Shown here one piece after another: positions 1-13,174 of a DNA stretch of 64,000 nucleotides. The position numbers were made by a program, and so were the translations under genes. The first letter of the stretch is position 1, and every line of letters begins with the position of its first letter. Source of the stretch: Prinia subflava (lineage: Eukaryota; Chordata; Aves; Passeriformes; Cisticolidae); contig NC_086283.1 of assembly GCF_021018805.1 (NCBI RefSeq), positions 12,661,162 to 12,725,161 on the forward strand, given 5' to 3'. Under the pieces are notes generated by a model, which saw only the letters and a program-made list of their open reading frames with translations, was not told where the DNA came from and made no database searches.

Positions 1-886
1 TTAAGGAGTACTCTCTTGAGGAGGAAAGTGGGTTTGAATTGTATACATTATTAACAAAGCCATTATTGCAATATTGTCTCTCTTACACTGTCCACATTTC
101 ATATAAGATGTTGATAATCTGGAAGGATTCAAAATGTAAACTGATAAGCAACCATAAGAAAATTTGGAAAGCTGTTTCTCAGTAAGACAATGAAAGAAGC
201 TCCATGTCCTAATTTACTTTAACTATTGAGAATAACAAAAGTCAGAGTCTGTTTGCTCCCTAACAGCCAGCAGATACAGGCTGAAAATTATCCAGTGAGG
301 CAAGGCTTGCAAATAAGGTGAAGCAGCATTTCTAAGTAGACACAAAAAAGACATGAAAGATATAAAAATTCTTAATTCAAGTCTAACAAAGCAATAAAAC
401 TAATTTTAAGTACATGCTGAGAATATTTCTCTATATAATGTCATTAACCTAAGTTCAAGAGGGAACTTGGACCACGCAGTGCCATCTACTTCCTAGAGAA
501 AAATGTCTCAACATGATGATTATCATCTCATCAAGATTACTCTTGGAAAAATCTCTGACCGTCTAAACAATTCTGAATACACAGAATTCCAGTACACCTC
601 CTTCCCCCGAACCACTCAATTCTTTTTCAGACAATAAACTTTCACACATTTCAGCAAATTAGAAGAACAAAATCAGAAATACATTCAACTTACTTTTACA
701 GTTGTTTGGAGTTTGCTCATGATAAACATTAATATAACAATGAATAAAACCAGTGACTGCTTCACCATTAAGACACACACTGAGAAAAAAAATCATCACC
801 TTTCAGGAGGTCAGTATTATCCACCAAAATATTTCTGTACTATCACTATGTGAAAAAAATTCCTGATCTATCTGACCTATAGATTC
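1..886. other. Non-coding unique DNA, nothing recognised
   Basis: This is A+T-rich sequence with stops in all frames at short intervals. I see no repeat family, RNA gene or exon with matched splice signals. The only texture is short A and T runs. Confidence 0.6.
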
Positions 887-910
887 TTTTTTTTTTTTTT
901 TTTTTTTTTT
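887..910. repeat. Poly(T) run of 24 bases
   Basis: There are 24 consecutive T, followed at once by the relatively C/G-rich segment ccctccggctcagaggaaca. Read on the minus strand, this is a G/C-richer segment ending in a long poly(A), which is the layout of a retroposed transcript end. I do not recognise the attached sequence and found no obvious flanking target-site duplication, so a plain homopolymer expansion is equally possible. Confidence 0.85.
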
Positions 911-3900
911 CCCTCCGGCTCAGAGGAACAGCCTGACAACAGTGCAGGGAAAAACTTTTTTATTAACTCCTCAGCCAAAATAAACCTGTTTCTAAGATGG
1001 CTCTCTTCTCATTAACTCAGAGTAAACAATAAAAACCCACCACTGAACTGGACACATAGGACACAATTTCACCTTGGACAATTATACTGACTATTCAGGA
1101 AATGATGCACAACAAATGGTCTCCCTAGACACCAGCTCTAAAATTATTCGTGCTTGTGATGGATGTATCCCGTTTGTCATCATCTGAACTAAAATGGTAT
1201 TCCCATGTAGATCTTTATTCCAGCCCAGGGAAGTGCCTCTCAATTCAGTCTGCCTCTGGAATCTTGATACATGAACGTAAACTTTCTAGACACATGAAAA
1301 ATGGGAACGTGGAAATTCCTCCATACATCTTTCTCTGAGGAAGTAAGGACTGTATCAAATACATGGAGGAACAGAGTCGATACAGTAAAGCCCCCAGATA
1401 TGCTTGCAACTTCTCTGAGAAAAAATCTTCACAATGAAGTCGAATTTTATCAGTTTCAGAAAGTAAAACCTGTCAGGATCATAACAGTTACATTGGTTCA
1501 GACCAACAAGACCTCACAGCCTTGTCCCTTGTCTCTAACTGGCCATTAGCAGGCAGTGAGGGAAGAGTAAAACAGTGAGTTATGCCACTTTGTACTGGTG
1601 GGAATGGGATTGGAGAATTCCTGCTTTTTGATTTATTTCAGGGGAAAACAAAAAAACAAGCATCACAAAAAGGTATCAAAATATGTAAATAGTGAGGTTT
1701 GGTAATGAGAAACATGGAAAGCTACTCTATGGTTTCAGTGGTGCAAGTCTTGCATTATTTAAATTATTCCCACATTCACTCTTGGGTTTTGGCATGTATT
1801 TGTTGCCTGCTTGGATATCACAAACATAAGCACAGCAGAGCTGCATCAGAATGAAACAGTATGTTAGCTACATCAATGAAATATTAAGACAGCCTAATTA
1901 TAACTCAAGCAGGTCATTAGCATGCTGCCTTGTCTGTTCCTCTTGCCTAGGCTGGGGGATGTCAGAATTGCAAGTTGAGGAATATCACACAGTGGAAGGA
2001 ATATCACAGCTGGATACTCCAGCTTCTGAGTATCCCTCATCTACAGTGCTACAACTGCTACCCTAAGTTGCACAACCAGTATTTCTCATTAGTTAGTGTG
2101 GCAATGCACAGCTCTCAAACACCAACAAGTCAGGAATAAGCTTCATTTGTTTGTGTTTTAAATTCTTCCAGCAAGCTGACATATATTTAGCAGACATATA
2201 CTATCATTTACATTTATCTTTTCATGTGTTCTGTCGCTCCTTATGGAAATGAACGTTGGGTATCCTTCCATGTATTTAACAACCTTACCCAAAGTGCAAG
2301 TAAGAGTTCTCTACAGTATCATTTAAAAACAGGAATGAATTACCTATTTAAAAGAATAAAGGTGTAACTATGATTTATTGTACAACTGTGCACTTCAGTA
2401 TTGCTTAACAATAAACATCTAAATGCAGACTTGCTCCCTAAACAGAGTTACACATCAACATCTCTCAAAAGCCACTTCTTTCTTTCTTTCTCGCAAGGCC
2501 ACAGCCAACTTTAAAGCACAATATGCTGGTATCTTAATATCTGGAGCTGCAGCACCAGAAAAGAAACAATTTTCAATCTATTTTGGATCACAGAACTCTT
2601 TTAGCTTATAATGATGCAGCTAAGCACAGTGTTCCACTCCATAAGAGCCTTAAAGGACTAGTAAACAGATTCTCTCATCTCAAAGTCTGGATATGACAAA
2701 GCCTTTTGCCAGAGGTCCTATTCCTTCAATACCTTCTCTAGTACAGAGAGAAAAAGACTAAAAAGCCAAAAAGAACATAGAAGTATCAGACTTAAACAAA
2801 CTCACTTAAGCACCATTTCAGTAATGAAAACCTTCAGCTCAGCACAGACTATAAAGAAAAAAACCCATGTTTAACTAACCTGCAATCAGTCCTGTTGCTT
2901 TTCAAAGCCCAGGAAAAGTTACACAATATCTTCCTGAAGATATATATCCTGAATAAATATCACAGCAATATCGCACTGGTTTTGTTGGGTTTGGTATGTC
3001 TGTTTGTTAAACAGGTCAATTACGAAATTTTTGGTTCCTGTGAATGTAATAAGTCCAGTGCATATGGCAGACAATAATTTCTGTCTGTGTATAAACCACA
3101 TCATGTTTTGTACTGAATGCAGTATTCTATACACAATTTCCCATACTAAAAAAAAAATTGTAATTAAGAACTACTCAACAACAGCATTTGTATGATAACA
3201 AAGCACCTTAAGTTCCCACTAAACACCACATCACATGGTTTTGGCAAGTATTGTTGGACGAAAATAATGTACAAAGCTGTTGTTGATGTGTCCAGATTCA
3301 GGAGTAATTAAGCACATGATCATGCACTTTGATGAACATAAGGGCCATCCTTTGCCTTAGGGAAGTGGCTCCCACAGAGCAAGAGCTGATACAGGCAGCT
3401 TTCCATGTAGAAATTCTGTCAGTACAGTTTCTCTTTTCTTCTGGTTTATAACTGATGTGCTTGCCCTCTCTTTATTGTAGTGGCAGTAATGCTAGGGGTA
3501 ATATAATTAAGCTTCAGTAAATATTTTTCTGTGAAATTTACTAAGAAAGGAGGGTTTATTCAGCAGAGCCTAAAACTTCTATAATTTTATGGCTCTTGCT
3601 ACAGCTTTCTATTACTTGTCCTGAGTGACGTGGAAGAGAACAAATGGAAGACATCTCTTGAGTTCTGCAAGCATTACATATTTATGTACCTAGAGAGGAG
3701 AAGAACTCCTTCTGACTCATTAACTCTTGATGTTCATTGAAAAAAATCTCTGTATCAAGATATACATTTAATGAATCTGTAAAGTAAAATCATGTATCTC
3801 ATCGGTATAAATTACACCAGCATCTCAAGTAAGGTTTATTATATGAGGAAAGGCACTTATTACTGTCTACATGGTGATGCTTTTGTGATCTACAGATGTC

Positions 3901-5925
3901 ATAAAAAATTACATGAGGCGGCAATACATGAAATACAGACCAGACCTCAGACTGCAAGTTTTAGGCCTATACTTCCATAGATAACATATAAACAATTTTG
4001 AAAAAGAGTTAAAATGAACCCAGGAATATCTTAACATTTTCCTTAAGCAAGATACCCTCTTACTTGGTTAAATTCGGCTTGCAAAAAAATAAACTAAATA
4101 CTTCATATTACAAGCAGTCTAATTTGTGCTCCAGTCTCATTCAGAGTCCGGCCTGACTCAGCCATGATCTGGAAACGAAAAACTTCAAACTCATGGAAAA
4201 ATTATCACAGAGTTGGGAAATGCTCTCTGCAACAATACAAGGCCTGGGTGTGCCTTGAGTAAGTATTTTAGTGGTTAATAATAGGGTTTAAAAAGCTGCA
4301 GTGAATACCCCAATATTGGTATTGGCATTGATTCTCAGTGATACCTTTGCAGGTTTTTCTCAATATACTAAAAAGCCTCGAAAACTAACCAACAAAACAA
4401 CCAACCAACCAACAAGTATTTGCATAATGCCAGGTAGACCCCCATCAACCTGTCATGAGGAACTTTCAATCTAACATTTACTGTGATAGACACAAGATTT
4501 ATCTGGTACACACTGATGACACAACTCAGAGTATTTTGGGATATATTTATACCTTAAACACTACTGTATTTACTGATTGCCTCCTTTTCCCATACTTTGA
4601 GCTTTTAAAAAAACCCTAAATCCATCTAAACTAACTAATTCAGTGAATCTTAGTCACAGATAATTTTTTGGTTCATTTAAGTACAAACCAGATGTTTCAG
4701 TTTATGTTCATGCTAGTAAAATTCAGATAAACCACCCTGTCTATTTCTCAATATTGTGTAGGTCATAGAGTGTGTGGAAAAACAGAAATGCAACTCTTAA
4801 AGCTAAGTTACAGAAAAGCGAAAGGAGAAAGAGAAAGAATTTATTATCAAAAGATGCTACCAGCAGCAAAAGAAAACACAACACATAAATATTTTCATGT
4901 AAACAACATCCTTCCCTGTAGCCAGCCTGCAGAGGATGGCAATGCCATTCATTTTATAGTGCCCTAACACCATGTGTGAATTGTTTCTTCTCTACAGATA
5001 TGGCAAACCAGTCTTAGAGACATTTATCATACTCTGAAACAAGATCTCCTTCCCTGTTAGACATGAGCTCCATTTAACGCTAAATGAGATTTGGACAAGC
5101 CTGAGATGCTGGGTGTAAGAGCTGCTCTTGCTGCTAGATCTAAGAAACACGAAGTTTCCCCACGACTGCACCTTTGGGAGTTGTGCCATAGCATTACTTG
5201 ATAAAGTGCTGGCTACATGAGAAGCACGACCTTACAAGTCAAGTGTGATTTTTCTGTTAAAACAGCTCCCTCAGATTTATTGATTGATTAAAACAGAAAC
5301 AGAATTTGTCTGGTTTTACTTCTCTTTCAACAGCCTCACTTTATGTAGCACAAAAAGAAGTAGAAAACCGAAAAAATCTCCATTGGTTTCGTCTTTCAAC
5401 GGAAGAACATAAAATAATCTCCAAGAATGACAGTCATCACCATGGCACAGACTAACTAAACAGTATAAACATCATAAAAGGAAGATGATTTCCTGAATTG
5501 AGACCACAATTATGTCAGCTTTACCTATGGAAATTATAGCATGCATAATCTAATTACTTTTATTTTGCAAAGGAATTCGAGGCACTGAAATTTATGCAAT
5601 TGATTCAATTATTTCATTGAACAAGCTCCTATATTCATCTGTCTTGCAGGTAACAAAGAGACATCCGTGACTTCCATTTCTATTTTTGAAATTAAAGTTC
5701 TTGTAGCAGTGAGTTGCAGTATTCACAGCTATTATTGCCTCTCCAGCCCTCAGCTGTGGAGGAACTAAAAGCAAAAATCTGCTCACAGGCACAGTCAGCC
5801 TTATGCTCAGACATGACTTAGTGAAGCAAGCAGCCACCAGCAGTACAGAGCAGAAAAAGAGGCAATGTGTATATTCAAAAGCTATCTTTTTACTGAGAGA
5901 ACTGAAAGTATTTAATTTAAACAGA
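911..5925. other. Non-coding unique DNA, small A/C-rich patch only
   Basis: No gene is recognised. Open frames are short (about 60-80 codons), overlap on both strands and have the composition of chance frames. A small CCAA-type patch lies at 4386-4415. A splice-like pair near 4210-4260 encloses a short open stretch, but its acceptor has no pyrimidine tract, so it is not called. Confidence 0.55.
4386..4415. repeat. Short (CCAA)n-type simple repeat
   Basis: Four to five degenerate copies of CCAA/ACAA occur in a row, centred on ccaaccaaccaac. It is a small A/C low-complexity patch of the same type as the larger tract at 42419-42537. Confidence 0.75.
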
Positions 5926-5957
5926 ATATGAAATTCCAAATATGAAATTCCAAATAT
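5926..5957. repeat. 14-bp tandem duplication, 2.3 copies
   Basis: The unit atatgaaattccaa occurs exactly twice back to back (5926-5939 and 5940-5953), followed by the first four bases of a third copy. The copies are identical, which suggests a recent replication-slippage event or a fixed minisatellite seed. It lies inside a 134-codon minus-strand open frame (5592-5996) and accounts for part of its length. Confidence 0.9.
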
Positions 5958-8086
5958 TGTTTGGAAAATTAATACTGACAGGATAACAGTGATCACATTT
6001 ACTTAGCCCCATTTGCTGATTTTTTTTTTCTAAACTGCAGAGTGAAACACAATTTAAAAATAAACTCTCTTTGAAATATGATCCTTGAAATGTTGAACAT
6101 GACAGAGCCACATTAACCATCAGCCTCAGTAGACTAGTCTGCATTTAAAGCTATTCAATTCTATTAAAAAGCATAACATAGTTCAGGATTTATTTAAATA
6201 CATCTCCCAACTGTTTGGACAACTCAACAGATATGTGGGTGTTCTAAATATGCCCTCAGTTAGCTACATAATTACACTTAAACTTCAACTTTGTTACTGC
6301 CGTCAAAGGTGTAAGGAAATTTGCACCCAGATCTGTTTACCACAGACTTTTCAACACTGTGTAGTTCCTTAAGGCTGAGCTCATACACAGATCTCAGCAT
6401 AACATTTTTTACAGTGAAAGATGAGATTATCCAAAATAATAACTGCAGATAGGATCTTGAGAATATATGCTGGGAGTAAACCAAAAGTATAAATGTCAAC
6501 AGAGCAGGATAAAATACAAAACACTTCTTGTGCCCATCCTACAACTGTGTTTTAATGTACAGGATCGACACTACAGAGTCCATCAATCCGGTGCTTCTTT
6601 CTGGAGGAGTTGCCAACAGAAAAACCTGCACAGCAAAATATTTGCTGTCTTTTTTGTATAAGATTTTTTTTTTTTTTATTCCAAAAGTCCCTTTTGGTTT
6701 TAGATGTCTTTTCCTTGGGGACTGATTGGATTGGTATTTCAGCTATATAAAGCAGGAGCAAAGGGAGGCTGTTTAGGAGAAGAAATAGCCAGTATTGCAG
6801 GCTTCTACTGATTATCCTCCATAAACCCACCTTTCCCCCTGTTTTTTGTACAGCTAAAATTTCTGTTTACACCTTCATCAGTATAAAGTGAGGTTATTGT
6901 AACTCCTCATACCAGAGCCTTCTCTTTCATCTACATTACTATGCCCGTTCAAATGAAATTTAATGGTGGATTTCAAAAACTCAGAATTTGAGCAGATATC
7001 GTGATCTACTTCTCTTTAACCCATCTGGCCATCCCCTGAAAAGCCTGCTACAGATATTAATTCCTAACATCAGAAATTACCTAATCTTGCTGAATAATGC
7101 TGCCTCATTTCCATGTCCCTGGACTCCTTTATGACTTGGGCTACTGCTTCCCCTGTTCTAGCCAAGCCAGCATCCTCTGGTTTTGTCCAGCTGCCCGAAC
7201 AGCTGCTTGGCTGAGTGATGGCAGACAGAGGAAGGTAAATGATGCCTTCTGCTTTCTTCAAATAAGCCAAGGGGAAACTGAAATCTGCACAACAGCAGTG
7301 CACACAATTTGACCAAATCTTTCTGTCTCTTTAGAGTGAAAGGGTTTTTACAGCCACAAGGAAAACTTGCAAACTCTTCGGGAAGTGCTGATGATATTGG
7401 TTTTCTACATACAGACTTTTAAAGAATCATAGTAACAACAAACTTCAGCCACTGGAATAGGTAGCTGTCATTATTTGTTGACTGGAATATAGATTTTTGT
7501 GGAATTAATCTGAATTATTAATTTGTTGCCCTTATTTTTCCCTTGTGTGTTTTTTCATGCAGGCAGTGTTTTGCTCATGTAGAAATGTCGCAGGCTGTGG
7601 GTGGAATTTCAGTGCAATTTTTAGGCAGAATTTCAGAGCATGACAAGCATGTATCCTCACATCATCTATGTGGTCTTCAGAACAAACATAATACCACACC
7701 CTCTACATATGGAGCCTGTGAGTACTTTGGAGCAGTTAAATATTCATATTATTGATGTTATTACTATCTCTGGAGGAAAAATCCCTGCTTGCTGTAATCA
7801 GATTCAAGAAAATTCTTATCTGATGGGTTTTTATTTTGCTTTTAAGTAATCCCCACACAAAGAAAGTGATAAATTAGCACCAAGAAAATGAAGAGGGGGG
7901 GTATGCACATTAGCCTCAGCAAAACTGAGAAATGTATTTAAAACTCTTTGGTTGATAACCAGACTCTTATATGGAACAAGGCCAGAAATAAAAAAAAATC
8001 AAGCTCCTTCATTTGAAAGAGGGATTGGAAGCTGGAGTAGCAAACCTATCTCTTGGCAAATGTCCTCTTGTAGGTCCAACCAAAAT
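5958..8086. other. Non-coding unique DNA with one 14-T run
   Basis: No gene is recognised. A 14-base T run is at 6664-6677. Between about 7090 and 7310 both strands are open for about 70 codons, but neither frame resembles a protein I know and no paired splice sites enclose it. Confidence 0.55.
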
Positions 8087-8530
8087 GTTCTGAAGCCACA
8101 AGAGAGGAAGAAATGTGGGGGGGAAAAAGACATGGTGTAGAGGATAAGCAGTGGGAAAAATAAGGAAAAAGCATACATGAAATGGGGGGGGACGACAAAA
8201 GATATCTTAAGGTGAATTCAGTGAAGAACTGGGACACAGAGAGAGACCAACATTCTTTGGAGAACAAGTATGTTTGTATTACAAAACAATGAAGGAAAAC
8301 ATATACAGGGTATAGGTTGAAGAAGAGTTGATCATGTGAAACCATAGCATTGGAAAACCAATCTGACAAAGCAACATCAAGAAGAAAGAATCAGAAAAAG
8401 AGCTGGCATTCAGACAAGATAAAATCTAGAAAAATAGAGGCTCTTATACTGAAAACAAAAGACAATGAAGCTACTGGCAACTACAAGGAGAGGGGAAGAA
8501 GTAACATGGGAGAAATGAAGAGACAGTGTA
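8087..8530. repeat. Purine-skewed low-complexity block
   Basis: Over roughly 440 bases the plus strand is dominated by A and G, with G runs (seven G near 8117, eight G near 8184) and many GAAGA/AGAAA motifs. Pyrimidines are scattered rather than absent, so this is a strand-asymmetric region and not a clean simple repeat. The short open frames on both strands here result from the skew: lysine/arginine-rich on plus, phenylalanine/serine-rich on minus. Confidence 0.5.
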
Positions 8531-11500
8531 GAGACAATTTAGACTTTCACATTTAAATTGGTTCAATTACTTTTGTAAAGGAAAAGCACGGGTTTATTAC
8601 TTCCAGTAAATGCAGGAGAAGTGGAGGAGAAGCTCTTCAGAGTGGTAGTAATTTTGAATCTGAAGAACTGATGATTCAATATTCTAGCAACAATTAGTAT
8701 ATTAATCATTTGCTGCATTGCACAAGAAGTAAAATCAGACAATTCTGCAAAGTGAAGAATCCTATAGAACAACTGGGGAATCTAGGAATTTAAAATAAAA
8801 CATTCAACATCAATTCATCAGGTACAACGGCTGTTTGTTTCTGTAAAATAACAAATCAAAAGCATTATGAATTTTGACTCGGAGACCTGAAATGCTTGAT
8901 ATTTGAAATTTTAATAGGTTTGAGAGAAGAAAACTCTCCAATGAATAAAGCTGTTTTATCTTACAGGCATCTCATAAACTGTTTAAATGAAATCTGAAAT
9001 ATATTAGCTATCAAAACCAAAATTGTTTTTAAAATGGACACATGATGAGTTTAGTGTTTAATTTTCCCACAAGAACCTCAAATACCTCACAGAAGGATTT
9101 TATAAGATATGTAATGTGTCAGTCGCTTTTGTAACTTTTCCTAATCTATTTCTTAGCCATTAGAGAACTTTGCTCTCACTGAAGCGCTCACTGCACCTTT
9201 ACCACGATGCCATCTCTGGCTGCCAAGCATTTTTACTAGGGGTGGAAGTGATGACGCATGCAGAATGATTACATGGCTCAATGAGCTGTGACAAAGGTGC
9301 AATAATAACACACTCAGGGTAGAGCAGTGAATTTTAAGGCAAAGGCCAGATTTGAGGGCATCTAAGAGCCTTGTCACCACATCAAGGAGAGCTCTGAGTG
9401 GACATGGGTGCAGTGTTTGGAGGTCAGACATTGGTGACTGGCAGAGGCCAAACTGAAGCAATGCTCATTAAATTTGACCTTTTCCTACAGGATGATGCAG
9501 ACTTTCAGGATGGTTTAGGTGAAGAACACTGTCTACTGCTGCTGGACTCCAAAAAGAGAGGTAACAGCTCTTCCTGGTGGGATAAGGAAGTGGACTGCAT
9601 CTGGTTGGGATGAAATTAACATTTTTTGTAGCAGCCTGAATGGTGCTCTAGATTTCTGGCTAAAACAGCAGTGATAAAAACCCAGCATTTTGATTATTGC
9701 TGAGCAGTGCTTTAAGACTTACTTTTCCTCATTTTGTCACCCTGGTTCCAGATTAGGAATAGGTAAGAAACTGGGAGGAAATTTTGGTGACAAGAACTGA
9801 GCAAAGGGATGGTCCATGCTGTATAATGTAGCCAGCAATAAAATCTCAAGAACAGGTGGAGGAGTTCCAGATGTTTGCATGTATGTCATCCCAAGCAACT
9901 CATTCCCAGGATCTGCTTTCCAGGAAGCAGCTGGAGAACTGTCTGCAAATGGGAAGGAAATAATACATTCCTTATTTTGTTTTGCTTTCGCACACAACTG
10001 TATTTTCAGTTACTAAACCATCTTTTTCTCCATCCTTCAGTCTTCTTTCCATTTACTCCCTGTCCAGTGGGAGAAGGTAGCAAATAGGCAGCTGGCTGGG
10101 TCTAACCCACCTGAGGAACAAGGGGCTCTTTCTCACAATACAGTGTGAAATTCCCTATCAGGAACAACTTATCCCTCCCTCAAAATCACACTGAGAAACA
10201 GCCTCTGTTACATCCAGCTGCCACATCACAAATATTATAACAGGTTGATAATGATAATAGAAAAGCTCTTCCCCATTCCAACCAAAATTATACACCTCAA
10301 GGTGCATGATCTCACTTAGAAAAAAAAAAACAAAACAAACAACACACCTTTTGGTCTTTAAAATTATGTTTAACTTTTCTGACTGATCTGTGTGACAGAT
10401 ATTTGACTACAAGAGCCAGAGGTAGAGGAATAAAACACATGATTAGAATTTTTACTGGGTTTACACAGCTCTGAAATATGATACTGTGTTGGTGCAACCT
10501 AAGGGCTCAGACTCCCTGTAATATATCTGAAATGCTAATTAATGCTGAAAACACATGAAGTCAATTTAACATTTCTCCTGGGTGGATTTCCTCAGAGCTC
10601 AGGATTACTACATCATTGGTCTGATATATTTGTATTGTATCTCTTGAAAATATGGCATCTTCTCAAAAATAAATATCAACTCCTTGAGCTTCTGTGAACC
10701 AGTTCAATTTTGCCTGCTGCTATTTTCCAAGGGTAGGAAGATGACGAAACACTGATAAGAACAATAGATCAATGTAGAAGATGAAACTCAGATGAAAACA
10801 ACAGTTCTCACCTCCACAGTGTCTGTGCATTGATCTAAAAATTTTAGGTCTTGAATTTAAATCTGGAAAGCACTCTAACTTCTAAATACAGCTGTCAGCA
10901 GACATCTCCCTGCCTTTGTATTGAAGACAGCTGGTGTGGGAGAGTTAATAACAAGGAAAAATATAAAAGGAACTGAGCCCTCCATCACGATTGAGAGTCA
11001 AATATTAATATTTTCAACTACAGACAATTCCAACAAGCTATATTTTTTATCTCTTATTGATCAACACAGCCTTAATAAATCCTAGGTATGAAACAATGAG
11101 TAAAAGGGACAAGAAAGGCCATAACCATATATGTCTAGCATCCATCTCAAGGTAAAGATGAAATATGTAAATTCTGCTGCTATTTTCACTGGATCTTTTG
11201 TCATTGTTCCTTCAGTGACTATAAGGGACAGAAGTGAGCAACTTCAAAAGAATAGATAATATCTAAAGAATGGACAAGCTGACAAAAGAGATTAGTGATG
11301 AGATGTGTGAGATCAGCCGAGCCAGATAATCCTCAACATCTGTGCAAGAAATAAAAGAGAACATGAAGGTTATGTACAGGATTAGTTTTCCTCACAAGAG
11401 GTGTCTGAAGGACATGAGAAAAGAAAAAGTTAACGTTAAAGATAGTTACCATAAAAAAGAAGTATAAAAGTTAAAAACCAGTCACTGCTGCCTTATAAAG

Positions 11501-13111
11501 TGGGAATCCTCAGCTACATTAGAAGGATTCATTACATGTGAGGCAAGAGCTCTGTTCAAATATGAAAAATGCCATGAAGAGGAGAAACAAAATGTTCATG
11601 TCAGGATGTTACTAGTCTTAATGGTCCTCTTATCTCCTCCAACTATAGCCAAGCCTTGCCTGTATTTTGTACGCGTTTCCTGTTTTCTTTCTTGGCACGT
11701 TTTTCTCAATACGCTCTTGTGCTGACACTGACTTCTGGAATCAACTGCGTCCAGCAGAATTTTCTCAATATTAGTGTTTATGCTTGTCTGCAGGCTTGCC
11801 CAAACATCCTCAGTGAGGAATTATACACCTTTTCTACTACAGTATAGATATGGTTTATACTAAAAAATCTATGACGGGGTGCCCGAGATACAACAGGCCT
11901 GTTGGAAATGCAGTTTCTGTTGTACAATGTTGGCTGCACAAAAAGTGATCATCCATTTCTGCCCCACATTCACACACCACAGAAGTAGCAGGACTTGCCA
12001 GTTTTGCCATTACCACTGGCAGTCTGATATGCATCATGCAGTAGCCAAAGAGAAAGCCACAAAGAGTGAGGAAGATAGTTGGAAATATTGCCATTCTGCA
12101 CATACTCTGGCATACGTCACTAATTTGAAGAAGGTATGCAAATGATTTTGTGAGTCAATTGAGAAATTATTCCTTAAAAACTGTGAGACTTGATCAAGAT
12201 TAGCAAAAATTTAATCTTAATGAGTTCTTAGAGAAGCTGTTTGGACCTGGGAGCTGGAATACTCATGACACCAAATAAAAACCCACAAACTGTGAGGCTA
12301 TCAGCCTTGAGGGGAACACTTTCCAGCTCTTTCAGTGTCTGATTACTGCTTTACGAAAGAAAATAAGAGGAAGAAAATTCAGTATTAAGAAACCCTTGTG
12401 AATCCTGTTTTGTTTCCACTTCAGAGGACTATTAAAATATTTAAAAATAAATGTCTGAAATAAATGTCTTTGATAAACCTATAGCACAAGCATTAAGTTA
12501 AAATACAGTGGCATCCTAAGTGCCCATTGACCATATTTTGAAGTAGTTACAAAGATTTATCTTAATGGGTGAACAATTCCTGGCAGAAGAATTCTTTGTG
12601 CAGAAGGATTAGAGAATAATAGAGATGATCTGCTATCTTTTTTAGGATTAAAACTTGTGCCGTGCCACACCGTGAACACAAATCACTATGTATATACTAT
12701 TTCCCTAAAAGATCTTGTTGGTCTCAACAGGTAGGCAAGTGCATAAACTGGATTCAAATCCCTTCTAGTGTTGTATTCCTCGATTTAGGTTTCTGAAAAC
12801 TAAAGATTGAGCACCACCCAGTAATACAGCACCATTTGCTGGAGCGGATATCTGTCCTGGAAAGGTTTGGAGATGATTTCCTAGTTATGGTTTTCAAAAA
12901 TATAAATGAGAGAACAAGAAAGACCAAAATTTTTTAGACAATGAGAAGAAAAGTAGACCCAGGCTCATACAGATCTGCCATGTAATTGCCTACCTACAAG
13001 TTTTAATTCATAAATTAAAGACTCTGGGTTTTCTACACACTAGTCAAGAGTCCTTTTAGAATACATAAAAAGGTATGAATAATAAAACTGTCTGGAAGAA
13101 AAAGACGTTAA
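8531..13111. other. Non-coding unique DNA; one exon-like interval inside
   Basis: No gene is recognised. An exon-like interval at 9491-9560 is described in the findings. Around 11870-12145 both strands stay open for more than 80 codons without matching a known protein. A short A/C patch sits at 10320-10348. Confidence 0.5.
10320..10348. repeat. A-rich/AC low-complexity patch
   Basis: A run of eleven A passes into CAAAACAAAC-type sequence. It is a small member of the A/C low-complexity class seen elsewhere in the window. Confidence 0.7.
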
Positions 13112-13174
13112 GTTGGACAATAACAGCTTTGTCCAAACCCCTGGGCAAATTATTTCTGTGATTCTATTTCTATC
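13112..13174 (+). mobile_element. CR1 LINE 3' tail, degraded (probable)
   Basis: The segment runs from gttggacaataacag through gtccaaaccc to attatttctgtgattctat. As I recall the family, avian CR1 elements end with a block like GTTGGACTAGATGA, then TCCAACCC, then repeats of ATTCTATG. The order and spacing of all three blocks fit a plus-oriented, strongly diverged CR1 tail. No upstream CR1 body is visible, as expected for the usual 5'-truncated copies. Alignment to a repeat library would settle it; chance similarity in A+T-rich DNA is the alternative. Confidence 0.45.

Noticed and set aside
7415..7450. AAAGAATCATAG as a reversed CR1 end
   Set aside because: The match is too short and there is no GTTGGAAGG-type block next to it.
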